Below are positions 45,353 through 53,665 of a stretch of 62,154 nt of DNA, piece after piece. The position numbers and the translations under genes were made by a program. Each line of letters begins with the position of its first letter. The stretch's first letter is position 1. The stretch spans positions 1 to 62,154 of the forward strand of contig CAYVJA010000007.1 of the NCBI GenBank assembly GCA_964451605.1, read 5' to 3'. The notes below the pieces were generated by a model, which saw nothing but the letters and a program-made list of their open reading frames with translations, had not been told where the DNA came from and did no database searches. The stretch comes from JAQVSH01 sp964451605. GTDB lineage: Bacteria; Bacteroidota; Bacteroidia; Bacteroidales; UBA4181.

Positions 45353-45781
45353 TCAAGAGTTCAACATTTTGGCTTTATAGGCCATTGCATAGAGTTTCAT
45401 CTGTTTTACCATCTGCATGAGTCCGTTCGAGCGGGTTGGCGACAGGTTCTGCTTCAGACCGATTGTATCGATGAAGTGGAGATCGGCCTCCAGAATTTCA
45501 TCGGGTGTGCGATCGGAAAGCACCTTTAGGAGCAAAGAGACAATCCCTTTTGGAATTTCGGCATCGCTGTCGGCTCTGAAGGTTACCCGGCCATTTTGGA
45601 GTTCAGGATAGAGCCAGACTCTGCTCTGGCACCCTTCAATCAGGTATTCGTTGGTCTTGCAGCGAGCTTCGAGCGGAGGCAGTTCTCCGCCCAGTCCTAT
45701 CAGATATTCGTAGCGATCGAGCCAGTCGTCGAATATCGCAAACGATTCAATGATCTCTTCCTGTGCCTCCTGAATAGTCAT
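45353..45781 (-). CDS. sufE: Cysteine desulfuration protein SufE
   Basis: 142 residues. Accepts sulfur from SufS on the conserved cysteine C51 in EGCQSRVWL, the same position as in E. coli SufE. Further marks are RTPDEIL-type helix and the SPTRSNGLMQM C-terminal block. 40 bases after sufS. Confidence 0.95.
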   Translation of the reverse strand: MTIQEAQEEIIESFAIFDDWLDRYEYLIGLGGELPPLEARCKTNEYLIEGCQSRVWLYPELQNGRVTFRADSDAEIPKGIVSLLLKVLSDRTPDEILEADLHFIDTIGLKQNLSPTRSNGLMQMVKQMKLYAMAYKAKMLNS

Positions 45782-45821
45782 GTTTGATCTTTTGTAGAAA
45801 CGTGCGCAAAGATACCAATGT

Positions 45822-47039
45822 TTAGCTCAACATACGTTTGGCACGCAGAATTCCTTCGTACAGACGATCAACTTCGTCGAAGGTGTTGTATAGACCGAAC
45901 GATGCCCTCACTGTCCCGTCTATGCCCAAACGCTTCATGAGCGGCTGGGTACAATGGGTTCCTGTACGCACGGCAATACCCAGTTTGTCCAGAATCATCC
46001 CGACATCGTAGGGATGGCTCCTGCCCACAAGGAAGGAGAGAACCCCTGCCTTTTCGGCTGCATTCCCGTAGATTTTTACCCCCTCAATCGATCCGATTTT
46101 TTGGGTGGCGTATTGGAGCAGAGCCTTTTCGTGTTGGCCGATGGCCTCTAAACCTATCGATTTTACATATTCGAGGGCTGTCTGTAAGGCTGCGGCTTCC
46201 AGGTAATTGGCTGTTCCTGCTTCGAACTTAAAGGGGAGTTCATTATAGGTGGTTCGTTCGAAAGTAACACAATCTACCATATCACCTCCGCCCTGGTAAG
46301 GAGGCATCTCATCGAGCCACTGTTTCTTGCCGTACAATACCCCAATCCCGGTGGGGCCGTAAATCTTATGACCTGAGAAGAGGAAAAAGTCACAGTCGAG
46401 GTGCTGTACATCAATTGGGAAATGCTGAACCGACTGTGCTCCGTCGATAAGCACCGGGATATCGTGCTTGTGTGCTTTCCCGATAATCTCTTTTACCGGG
46501 TTTACAGTGCCCAGTGTATTCGATACATGGCAAACGGCCACGATTCGGGTTTTATCGGTAAGGAGATTCTCATAGGCCTCCATATCCAGCTCCCCATTGT
46601 CCGACATGGGGATGACCCGAAGTATAGCCCCTTTCCTGTCGCATAGCATCTGCCAGGGAACAATATTTGCGTGATGTTCCATGGCAGAGATGAGAATCTC
46701 GTCGCCCGCCGATACGTAACGTTCGCCAAACGAAAAGGCCACGGCATTAATTCCGGCGGTAGTTCCGGCTGTAAATATGATCTCCTGCGATAGGGCAGCA
46801 TGAATAAATTGTTGTACCTCTATGCGGGCCTCTTCGTATCTTTCGGTCATTACCCCGCTCAGATAGTGCACTCCGCGATGAATGTTACTGTTGGAGTGAG
46901 AATAGAGATCGACCAGGGTATCAATAACCTGTTTCGGTTTCTGGGTGGTAGCCCCATTATCGAGATAGGCCAATGGTTTACCGTAGGGTCGCTCTTCAAG
47001 GATGGGGAAGTGGCTTCTGATGGTACTAATCGGATACAT
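45822..47039 (-). CDS. sufS: Cysteine desulfurase SufS
   Basis: 405 residues, group II PLP enzyme that takes sulfur from cysteine. PLP lysine in SGHKIYGPTG, and the catalytic cysteine in RTGTHCTQPLM. DNGATTQKP near the start. ATG 47039 is four bases after the sufD stop; the frame is open a further 11 codons. Works with SufE. Confidence 0.97.
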   Translation of the reverse strand: MYPISTIRSHFPILEERPYGKPLAYLDNGATTQKPKQVIDTLVDLYSHSNSNIHRGVHYLSGVMTERYEEARIEVQQFIHAALSQEIIFTAGTTAGINAVAFSFGERYVSAGDEILISAMEHHANIVPWQMLCDRKGAILRVIPMSDNGELDMEAYENLLTDKTRIVAVCHVSNTLGTVNPVKEIIGKAHKHDIPVLIDGAQSVQHFPIDVQHLDCDFFLFSGHKIYGPTGIGVLYGKKQWLDEMPPYQGGGDMVDCVTFERTTYNELPFKFEAGTANYLEAAALQTALEYVKSIGLEAIGQHEKALLQYATQKIGSIEGVKIYGNAAEKAGVLSFLVGRSHPYDVGMILDKLGIAVRTGTHCTQPLMKRLGIDGTVRASFGLYNTFDEVDRLYEGILRAKRMLS

Positions 47040-47043
47040 GGTA

Positions 47044-48204
47044 TCAGGGATTGGGCAGGAATAGTTCCTCAAGCGCTGCTATAGCCTCTTTTTGAGAACC
47101 TTCCTGCGATGATGCCGAAATGACCTCCTGTGCGAAGGCTACTGTCAGCATATGTCGCGCCTCTTCGCGGCCAATACCCCGCGAACGCAGGTAGAACAGC
47201 GCCTCTTCGCGCAGTTCGCCTGTAGTGGCACCATGGCTGCACTTTACATTATCGGCATAGATCTCCAGTTGTGGACGGCTCCTCATTAATGCAGTGTCTG
47301 AGATGAGCAGGTTGCGGTTTTGCTGATAGGCTTCGGTCTCCTGTGCGCCGGGTGCCACCAGGATTCTTCCGCAGAAAGTTCCGGTTGATTTATCGGCCAA
47401 AATTGATTTAAACAGTTGTAAGCTATGGCATTTTGGCGCCATATGACACATGTTTATGTGGTTGTCGGAATGCTGCTCGTCTTGCCCCAGCGATAGTCCG
47501 AAGGCTTCGTGCGATCCCCTCTCACCGGCGAGAATCACCTTGAGGTTGTTTCGGAGTTTCTTTGCATTCAGCGAGAACCCGACAGTTTTAACCTGACTGT
47601 TTGCAGCCTGATGGATGATGGTGTGCGATAACACCCACTCTTTCGGATTGTTAAACTTCCATGCAATCTCCAGATTGGCATCCTCTTCCACATAAATCTC
47701 GGTGAAGAGGTGTTTGCTGTGTGTGTAATCGACCATAATCCTGCAATCGGCAGCACGTCCCACAAAAATCTGACGGTAGGCTACTTCGGGATTCTCTTTC
47801 CCGGCGCCGATATGCAGAGCCGAATCACCATTGAACCCCGACGGAATCTCGATCCAGCTTCCCTGATTTACCTGTTGCCAAAAGAGATTCTGGTATCCAT
47901 CTTCTGTTTCGGCCAATGCTCCGGCCGGCCGGCTGTTCGGTCCGGGTTGCCGGCTTACACTCACCGACGGAGGGGCACTGATGATATCCATTCGCATGAG
48001 GCGGGATACCGGTTGCGGATCGGAGGCAAATTCAGAAAGCAGGTTGGTTTCACGATAGAACTCCTCATCGGGAGAGGGGAGTCCGTTCGCAAGAAGTATG
48101 GCCCGGCTCTTTTGCCGGATTTCTATAAACGGGTCGCCGGAATGCTCTGTCTGCAATCTCTTCAAAATCCATTCCGGCAGAAGGGGTTGGCTTTCAGGCT
48201 TCAT
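47044..48204 (-). CDS. sufD: Fe-S cluster assembly protein SufD
   Basis: 386 residues. Beta-helix protein that pairs with SufB on the SufBC2D scaffold. C-terminal SHGATTGELREEALFYLRSRGI with the conserved His and the TKH-like core support it. It starts within the last 11 bases of sufC, so translation is coupled. Confidence 0.95.
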   Translation of the reverse strand: MKPESQPLLPEWILKRLQTEHSGDPFIEIRQKSRAILLANGLPSPDEEFYRETNLLSEFASDPQPVSRLMRMDIISAPPSVSVSRQPGPNSRPAGALAETEDGYQNLFWQQVNQGSWIEIPSGFNGDSALHIGAGKENPEVAYRQIFVGRAADCRIMVDYTHSKHLFTEIYVEEDANLEIAWKFNNPKEWVLSHTIIHQAANSQVKTVGFSLNAKKLRNNLKVILAGERGSHEAFGLSLGQDEQHSDNHINMCHMAPKCHSLQLFKSILADKSTGTFCGRILVAPGAQETEAYQQNRNLLISDTALMRSRPQLEIYADNVKCSHGATTGELREEALFYLRSRGIGREEARHMLTVAFAQEVISASSQEGSQKEAIAALEELFLPNP

Positions 48205-48952
48205 AATCGTTGTTCTTTATCCAGTCGTATCCTTGTTCTTCGAGCTTGAGAGCCAAATCTTTATCTCCGCTGATGGCAATTTTTCCGTCTATCAGCACAT
48301 GAACAAAATCGGGAACAATGTAATCGAGGAGTCTTTGGTAGTGCGTGATAACAATGGTGCTGGTTGTGGCCGATTTCAACCGGTTAACCCCTCCGGCAAC
48401 AATCCGGAGCGCATCAATGTCGAGACCGCTGTCGGTTTCATCAAGAATCGAGAGCCGGGGTTCCAGCATAGCCATCTGAAAAATTTCGTTCTTTTTCTTT
48501 TCTCCTCCCGAGAAACCTTCATTGACAGCACGATTGATCAGTTTTTGATCGATTTCGACAAATTTCATCTTTTCGCGCATCATTTTCAGAAAGTCGCCTG
48601 CCGAGAGGGCCTCAAGACCTTGGTAGGTACGACGTTCATTTACGGCTGCCCGCATAAAGTTGGCCATGCTCACTCCGGGAATTTCGACCGGGTATTGAAA
48701 ACTGAGAAAAATACCCATGCGGGCTCTCTCTTCGGGAGCCAACTCCAACAGATCCCTTCCTTCGAATTGTACCTCTCCCTGTGTTACCTGATACATCTCC
48801 CTTCCCGTAAGAATGGAGGCAAGGGTGCTTTTTCCCGATCCGTTCGGGCCCATTATGGCGTGTACTTCGCCGGGTTTTATGGTAAGATTGATACCCTTCA
48901 GAATGGGCTTGTCGTTGATCTGCGCATGCAGATTCTTAATGGTCAATAACAT
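48194..48952 (-). CDS. sufC: Fe-S cluster assembly ATPase SufC
   Basis: 252 residues. ABC-type ATPase with Walker A GPNGSGKST, signature FSGGEKKK, Walker B LSILDETDSGLD and the switch histidine in IVITHYQRLL. Drives conformational change of SufBD. Lies 18 bases after sufB. Confidence 0.98.
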   Translation of the reverse strand: MLLTIKNLHAQINDKPILKGINLTIKPGEVHAIMGPNGSGKSTLASILTGREMYQVTQGEVQFEGRDLLELAPEERARMGIFLSFQYPVEIPGVSMANFMRAAVNERRTYQGLEALSAGDFLKMMREKMKFVEIDQKLINRAVNEGFSGGEKKKNEIFQMAMLEPRLSILDETDSGLDIDALRIVAGGVNRLKSATTSTIVITHYQRLLDYIVPDFVHVLIDGKIAISGDKDLALKLEEQGYDWIKNNDYEA

Positions 48953-48970
48953 GTTCGATAATTTAACGGT

Positions 48971-50434
48971 TTAACCCACACTTCCTTCAAGGCTGATCTG
49001 TAATAGTTTTTGCGCTTCTATGGCAAATTCCATGGGCAGTTGGTTCAACACTTCACGGGCATACCCGTTAACTATCAAACCAACGGCATTTTCGGTATCG
49101 ATTCCTCTCTGGTTGCAATAAAAAATCTGGTCTTCACCAATCTTCGATGTGGTGGCTTCGTGTTCTACCACGGCCGAGGAGTTGGCAATATCTATATAGG
49201 GAAAGGTATGTGCGCCACACTTGTCGCCCAGGAGAAGGCTGTCGCATTGCGAATAGTTTCGCGCATTTTCGGCCCCCTTCATGATTTTTACCATACCCCG
49301 GTAGCTGTTTTGGCTGTTGCCTGCCGAGATTCCCTTCGAGACAATCCGGCTTCGGGTGTTTTTCCCCAGGTGAATCATCTTGGTTCCGGTATCGGCCTGC
49401 TGATGATGACGAGTCAGCGCCACTGAGTAAAATTCGCTCGAAGAGTTGTCGCCCTTAAGAATGGTGCTGGGATATTTCCATGTGATGGCTGACCCGGTTT
49501 CTACCTGTGTCCAGGAGATTTTCGAATCGTTTCCCTTACAGATGCCCCTTTTGGTTACAAAGTTATAGATGCCTCCTTTCCCCTCTTTATCACCCGGATA
49601 CCAATTCTGAACGGTGGAGTATTTTACCTCTGCCCGGGCCATGGCCACTATCTCTACTACGGCTGCATGAAGCTGATTTTCGTCACGACGTGGGGCTGTG
49701 CATCCCTCCAGATAACTCACATAGCTTCCCTCTTCGGCAATAATAAGGGTTCGTTCGAACTGGCCCGTTCCTGCTGCATTGATTCGGAAATAGGTAGAGA
49801 GTTCCATGGGACATCTTACCCCTTTGGGAATATAGCAGAACGATCCGTCGCTGAATACTGCCGAGTTCAGGGCAGCAAAGAAGTTATCACCATGAGGGAC
49901 CACCGAACCCAGATAGGTTTTTATCAAATCGGGGTAGTCGCGGATGGCTTCACTCATGGAGCAGAAGATAATACCCTTCTCGGCAAGTGTTTCACGGAAA
50001 GTGGTTTTCACCGACGAACTATCCATTACGGCGTCTATGGCAACCCCTTTTACCCCTGCCAGCAATTTCTGCTCTTCGAGGGGTATCCCCAACTTATCGA
50101 AAGTGGCTTTTAACTCCGGATCAACCTCGTTCAGATCCTGATATTTGGGGTCTCTTTTGGGCGCTGAATAGTATATGATATCCTGAAAGTCGATTTCGGG
50201 CAATTGGAGATGTGCCCATTTGGGCATCTTCATGGTTTGCCATTTCCGGAAGGCGCGCAACCGGTATTCCAGCATATATTCCGGTTCCTGTTTTATCGAA
50301 GAGATGAGGCGCACAGTCTCTTCGCTCAATCCTTTGGGTATCGATTCGTTTTCGACATTTGTGGTAAACCCGAATTCGTACTCTTTGTTTGTCAGATTGT
50401 CGAGGAGCTCGTCTTGTGTATAGGACTCTTTCAT
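48971..50434 (-). CDS. sufB: Fe-S cluster assembly protein SufB
   Basis: 487 residues. Main scaffold on which the nascent cluster is built. Core blocks GDNFFAALNSAVFSDGSF, IPKGVRCPMELSTYFRIN, and the C-terminal HEATTSKIGEDQIFYCNQRGI typical of SufB. First gene of the operon sufB-C-D-S-E-DUF59, with a promoter box just upstream. Confidence 0.98.
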   Translation of the reverse strand: MKESYTQDELLDNLTNKEYEFGFTTNVENESIPKGLSEETVRLISSIKQEPEYMLEYRLRAFRKWQTMKMPKWAHLQLPEIDFQDIIYYSAPKRDPKYQDLNEVDPELKATFDKLGIPLEEQKLLAGVKGVAIDAVMDSSSVKTTFRETLAEKGIIFCSMSEAIRDYPDLIKTYLGSVVPHGDNFFAALNSAVFSDGSFCYIPKGVRCPMELSTYFRINAAGTGQFERTLIIAEEGSYVSYLEGCTAPRRDENQLHAAVVEIVAMARAEVKYSTVQNWYPGDKEGKGGIYNFVTKRGICKGNDSKISWTQVETGSAITWKYPSTILKGDNSSSEFYSVALTRHHQQADTGTKMIHLGKNTRSRIVSKGISAGNSQNSYRGMVKIMKGAENARNYSQCDSLLLGDKCGAHTFPYIDIANSSAVVEHEATTSKIGEDQIFYCNQRGIDTENAVGLIVNGYAREVLNQLPMEFAIEAQKLLQISLEGSVG

Positions 50435-50480
50435 GTGTCAGGTCAAAATAGAGGCTGCGGCACTGGTGCTTGCCGCGGCA

Positions 50481-50488
50481 CAAAAGTA
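50481..50488 (-). promoter_or_regulatory. -7 box for the suf operon
   Basis: Minus strand TACTTTTG matches TAnnTTTG and lies 47 bases before sufB, between the MerR-type gene and sufB. So the operon probably does not depend on readthrough from the regulator. Confidence 0.6.
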
Positions 50489-50499
50489 TATAAATCGTA

Positions 50500-51417
50500 C
50501 TATCCCCCCGAATTTTCGGGTTCGTGATCTAGCAACAGCGGGTCGATATTCGTCATATTCCTAAAACAGAATTTGTCTTCAACCAGTTTTACCTGCCGAG
50601 GAAACTCCAGTTTCCGTATTCTGATTGTTCTTGCGTTCAGGTAGATGGGTTTGTCTGTAATCCCCTCGCACACCACTTTGAAATATTTTACGATATCCTG
50701 TGTACAAAAGGCAGTCACGCTGGTAAAATAGGCATCTACCTGACACTGTTTCGAGAAGGCCACCAACTCCTCGGCCGGAATGGCTTTACCTAAGTAGATA
50801 GGACGTTGTCCACACTTGGTAATCAGGAATTTAAAGAAAAGTCCGCCCATCTCACGATACTCTCCTTCAGGAAGAAATATGGCTATTTTCTTTGCGTCGG
50901 GCTGTGTTGATACGGGGAGCCCGTCGATAGCCACGCACAGCCGCTGCCGTATGAGATTGGAGATAAACTGTTCGTGTGGAGTCAGAATGGATCCGGTTTG
51001 CCAAAGCACCCCTATTTTATCGACCAGAGGGAGTATGATACGAATCATTGCATCGACCAGTCCGTACTGAAGAAGTGCTTTCGAGAAGATTCTGTCGAAA
51101 TGGGCTTCATCAAACTGCAACATCGCGTCCATAAACTGATCCATCTGGATTTGAATATCAGAGTGGAGCTCAATGAGATTCATCACATGTTCGCTCAACT
51201 CGTCTTCATTCATGGCTGCAATCTTCGAGATTTTGTAGCCGTTTTTATAGAGCATGGCCACCCGCATCAATTTTTTCAGATCATTTCCTGAATAGATCCG
51301 GATATTCGAATCGGAACGCGCCGGTTCGAGGAGGTTGTATCGCTGCTCCCACATGCGTAGGGTATGTGCCATAATCCCCGACAGGTCGGACAGATTTTTT
51401 ATGGAGTATTCGGCCAT
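50500..51417 (-). CDS. MerR family regulator with degenerate cobalamin-type domain
   Basis: 305 residues. N-terminal MerR helix-turn-helix (YSIKNLSDLSGI, LRMWEQRYNLLEP) and a CarH/LitR-like C-terminus: a four-helix bundle (about 85-165) and a Rossmann half (about 175-290). The W-x9-E(H) motif is W139-x9-E149-Q150, and the lower-ligand motif D/E-x-H-x-x-G is E186-Y-R188-E-M-G191, with His replaced by Arg. Cobalamin is therefore probably not bound in the usual way. It lies 65 bases before sufB on the same strand. Its target and signal are unknown. Confidence 0.85.
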   Translation of the reverse strand: MAEYSIKNLSDLSGIMAHTLRMWEQRYNLLEPARSDSNIRIYSGNDLKKLMRVAMLYKNGYKISKIAAMNEDELSEHVMNLIELHSDIQIQMDQFMDAMLQFDEAHFDRIFSKALLQYGLVDAMIRIILPLVDKIGVLWQTGSILTPHEQFISNLIRQRLCVAIDGLPVSTQPDAKKIAIFLPEGEYREMGGLFFKFLITKCGQRPIYLGKAIPAEELVAFSKQCQVDAYFTSVTAFCTQDIVKYFKVVCEGITDKPIYLNARTIRIRKLEFPRQVKLVEDKFCFRNMTNIDPLLLDHEPENSGG

Positions 51418-51476
51418 GAATAGATTCTCAATTCGTAACTAAACTGACTAACAATCAAAGAAGGGGATTTGTTTAA

Positions 51477-51516
51477 ATGCTCTAGTGCTCTAATGCTCTA
51501 ATGCTGCGCTTCGCGC
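51477..51516. repeat. Interspersed GTGCTCTA octamer repeat with GCGC hairpin
   Basis: Tandem octamers GCTCTAGT/GCTCTAAT ending in GCGCTTCGCGC (51506-51516). Copies occur at 20033, 60606 and 62100. It abuts the stop codon of the O-methyltransferase gene, between it and the MerR gene. Confidence 0.85.
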
Positions 51517-51518
51517 TT

Positions 51519-52184
51519 CTAAACTGAATTATTCATTTGTTTTCTTATTAGGTAGATTCCGTCGCGAAGAGGCAGCATCAACTTCTCCACCCGGTTATCG
51601 GATCGGACTCTCTCATTGAACCGGGCGATTCCTTGTGAGGAGCGGTCGGCCGCAGGTTTGCCCTTGTAAGCACCATGCCACAGCACATTGTCGGCAATAA
51701 TAAGACCTCCCGGCTCTAATTTTTCCATAATTGCCTCATAGTAATCGCAATAGAGGCTTTTGTCGGCGTCAATAAAGGCTAGATTAACCCGGCAGGTCAG
51801 TTCGGGCAACCGCTTTAGGGCATCGCCCGTGAAGACTGTAATCTGTTTGGCAAGAGGGCTTTTGGCAATCTCTTCGCGCGCCATCAGCGCATTCTCGGGA
51901 TTCACCTCGAAGGTGTATAGCATGCCGTCGGGAGCCAATCCTTCTGCCAGGCAGAGGGCTGAGTATCCGGTAAAGGTGCCTATTTCAATTACATTGCGGG
52001 GGCGGATTAGTTTACTCAACATGCTGAGGAATCGTCCCTGCAGGTGACCGGAGACCATTTCCGGCTGGGGTCGTTGAAGATGGGTAATCCGGTAGAGGTT
52101 GTACAGTACTTCCGGTTCGGGATCGCTCTGTTGCAGCAGGAACTCCTCAAGTTCGCGGGTTGTACTGTGGGAAAAATCGGCCAT
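51519..52184 (-). CDS. Class I SAM-dependent O-methyltransferase
   Basis: 221 residues of the caffeoyl-CoA O-methyltransferase/YrrM type. SAM site EIGTFTGYSAL, then TGDALKRL and FIDADKSLYCDYYE with the metal-binding aspartate, and IIADNVLWHG. The substrate is unknown. It begins 12 bases after the M16 peptidase stop, suggesting an operon. The repeat at its 3' end follows the stop directly. Confidence 0.92.
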   Translation of the reverse strand: MADFSHSTTRELEEFLLQQSDPEPEVLYNLYRITHLQRPQPEMVSGHLQGRFLSMLSKLIRPRNVIEIGTFTGYSALCLAEGLAPDGMLYTFEVNPENALMAREEIAKSPLAKQITVFTGDALKRLPELTCRVNLAFIDADKSLYCDYYEAIMEKLEPGGLIIADNVLWHGAYKGKPAADRSSQGIARFNERVRSDNRVEKLMLPLRDGIYLIRKQMNNSV

Positions 52185-52196
52185 GATGGCAAAATA

Positions 52197-53417
52197 TCAG
52201 GAGTAGGTTAACATAAACAGACGAGCGGGCGAGATAATCTCGTTGGCAATTTCGCGCAACTCGGTGGCCGATACAAGTTCTATTTTTTTGAATACCTCTT
52301 CAAGAGGTTCTACCCTATCGTAAAGCAAAAAGCTTTTGCCATAGCTCATCATGCGGGCTTCATCGCTTTCGGAAGCAATTGCCATTTGGCCTATGAGCTG
52401 CATTTTGGCTTTATGCAGTTGTAGCGTTCCCAGCGGCTTTTCGCACAAGGCAGTCAGCTCTTTTTGTGTAAGGGTAAGGCTTTTGTCAAGCGTGCTTCGA
52501 TCGGTTCCAAAGTATATGGTAAATATTCCGGTATCGACAAAGGGGGTGTAGGAGGCCTCAACATTGTAGGCGAGTCCTCTCTTTTCGCGCAGAATCATAT
52601 TGAGCCTTGCCGTCATACCGTTTCCGCCCAATAAATTAGTAAGGAGGAAAAGACCTGACCTTTGCGGGTTATTCAGGCTGTAGGCAGTGTTTCCCAGGAT
52701 GGTATGGGTTTGGTGCGTTTTTTTCGAAATGACTTGTTGAACGGCAGACCCGGCTGAAAAGGGGAGCCGTTGTGAAGTTCCGGTTGTGGAGGGGAAATGC
52801 CCCAAATACTTTGCGGCCCAGTGACAGATACGCGAAAAGGGAAGCGCGCCTGCGGTAGCTATCACCATCCGGTTGGTGGTGTAGTGTGCTTCCATGAATC
52901 GGAGAATATCTTTTCGTTGCAGACGAAGCAAGCTTTTTCGGGTCCCCAGGATATTTCGCCCCAGCGGATGTCCGGAAAATACCAGATCCTCAAAATCGTC
53001 GAAAATGCGTTCGGAGGGGGTGTCTTTGTAAGAGTTTATCTCTTCCAGAATAACCTCTCTCTCACTTTGCAGCGCTTTCTCCGAGAAGGTCGATTGAAAC
53101 ATCAGATCACTGAGTAACTCAATGGCTCTCTCGCAGTGTGCCTTCAGAAAAGAGCAGTGGATACAGGTTTCTTCTTTAGTGGTAAAGGCGTTTATCTCGC
53201 CTCCCACATCCTCCATCCGGCTGAGTATATGGAATGCTTTCCGTTTATGGGTTCCTTTAAATAGGAGATGCTCAATGAAATGAGCTATGCCTGCCTCGTT
53301 CTCGGTCTCATCGCGCGACCCGGTGTTAATATAAAAGGCACAATGAGCCACGGGCGATTGTGTCTCCTGATGAATGAGCCGGATGCCGTTTGGAAGGGTA
53401 AAAGTCTGAAAGGTCAT
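52197..53417 (-). CDS. M16 family zinc peptidase
   Basis: 406 residues. The inverted zinc motif H-x-x-E-H is in HFIEHLLFKGT (H46, E49, H50) with the downstream glutamate in EREVILEE, so it is an active-type insulinase-family subunit. The second half is the usual inactive homologous lobe. The single 400-residue form resembles bacterial PqqL/YmxG-like peptidases. ATG 53417 is 19 bases after a promoter box that diverges from tRNA-Phe. Confidence 0.93.
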   Translation of the reverse strand: MTFQTFTLPNGIRLIHQETQSPVAHCAFYINTGSRDETENEAGIAHFIEHLLFKGTHKRKAFHILSRMEDVGGEINAFTTKEETCIHCSFLKAHCERAIELLSDLMFQSTFSEKALQSEREVILEEINSYKDTPSERIFDDFEDLVFSGHPLGRNILGTRKSLLRLQRKDILRFMEAHYTTNRMVIATAGALPFSRICHWAAKYLGHFPSTTGTSQRLPFSAGSAVQQVISKKTHQTHTILGNTAYSLNNPQRSGLFLLTNLLGGNGMTARLNMILREKRGLAYNVEASYTPFVDTGIFTIYFGTDRSTLDKSLTLTQKELTALCEKPLGTLQLHKAKMQLIGQMAIASESDEARMMSYGKSFLLYDRVEPLEEVFKKIELVSATELREIANEIISPARLFMLTYS

Positions 53418-53435
53418 GAGAACTGAATGTTCGGG

Positions 53436-53469
53436 CAAATTTACTCAATTTTCGCCCGAAAATCACAAA
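53436..53469 (-). promoter_or_regulatory. Promoter of the M16 peptidase gene
   Basis: Minus strand TTTG (53466-53469), 22-base spacer, TAAATTTG (53436-53443). Divergent from the tRNA-Phe promoter, whose TTTG begins five bases away. Confidence 0.6.
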
Positions 53470-53473
53470 ACCG

Positions 53474-53504
53474 TTTGGGGGAACCGAGAAAACCTCTATA
53501 TTTG
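53474..53504 (+). promoter_or_regulatory. Promoter of tRNA-Phe
   Basis: TTTG at 53474-53477, 19-base spacer, TATATTTG at 53497-53504: a near-ideal Bacteroidota promoter, ending 15 bases before the tRNA. Confidence 0.88.
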
Positions 53505-53519
53505 CACCTCGAAAATGAG

Positions 53520-53592
<73 letters not shown>

Positions 53593-53616
53593 CCTTCAAA
53601 GGGCCTGAAAACCCGC

Positions 53617-53650
53617 AAGATCCCCGAGCAGACGATGTCTCGGGGATCTT
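53617..53650 (+). terminator. Terminator of tRNA-Phe
   Basis: 12-bp perfect stem AAGATCCCCGAG (53617-53628) with CTCGGGGATCTT (53639-53650), loop of 10, then TGTTT. It lies between convergent tRNA-Phe and the hdrB-like gene and could end both. Confidence 0.9.
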
Positions 53651-53665
53651 TGTTTATCTCCGGAT

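Noticed and set aside
50500..51417. B12-dependent light sensor (CarH type)
   Set aside because: The axial-ligand histidine is Arg and the EH histidine is Gln.
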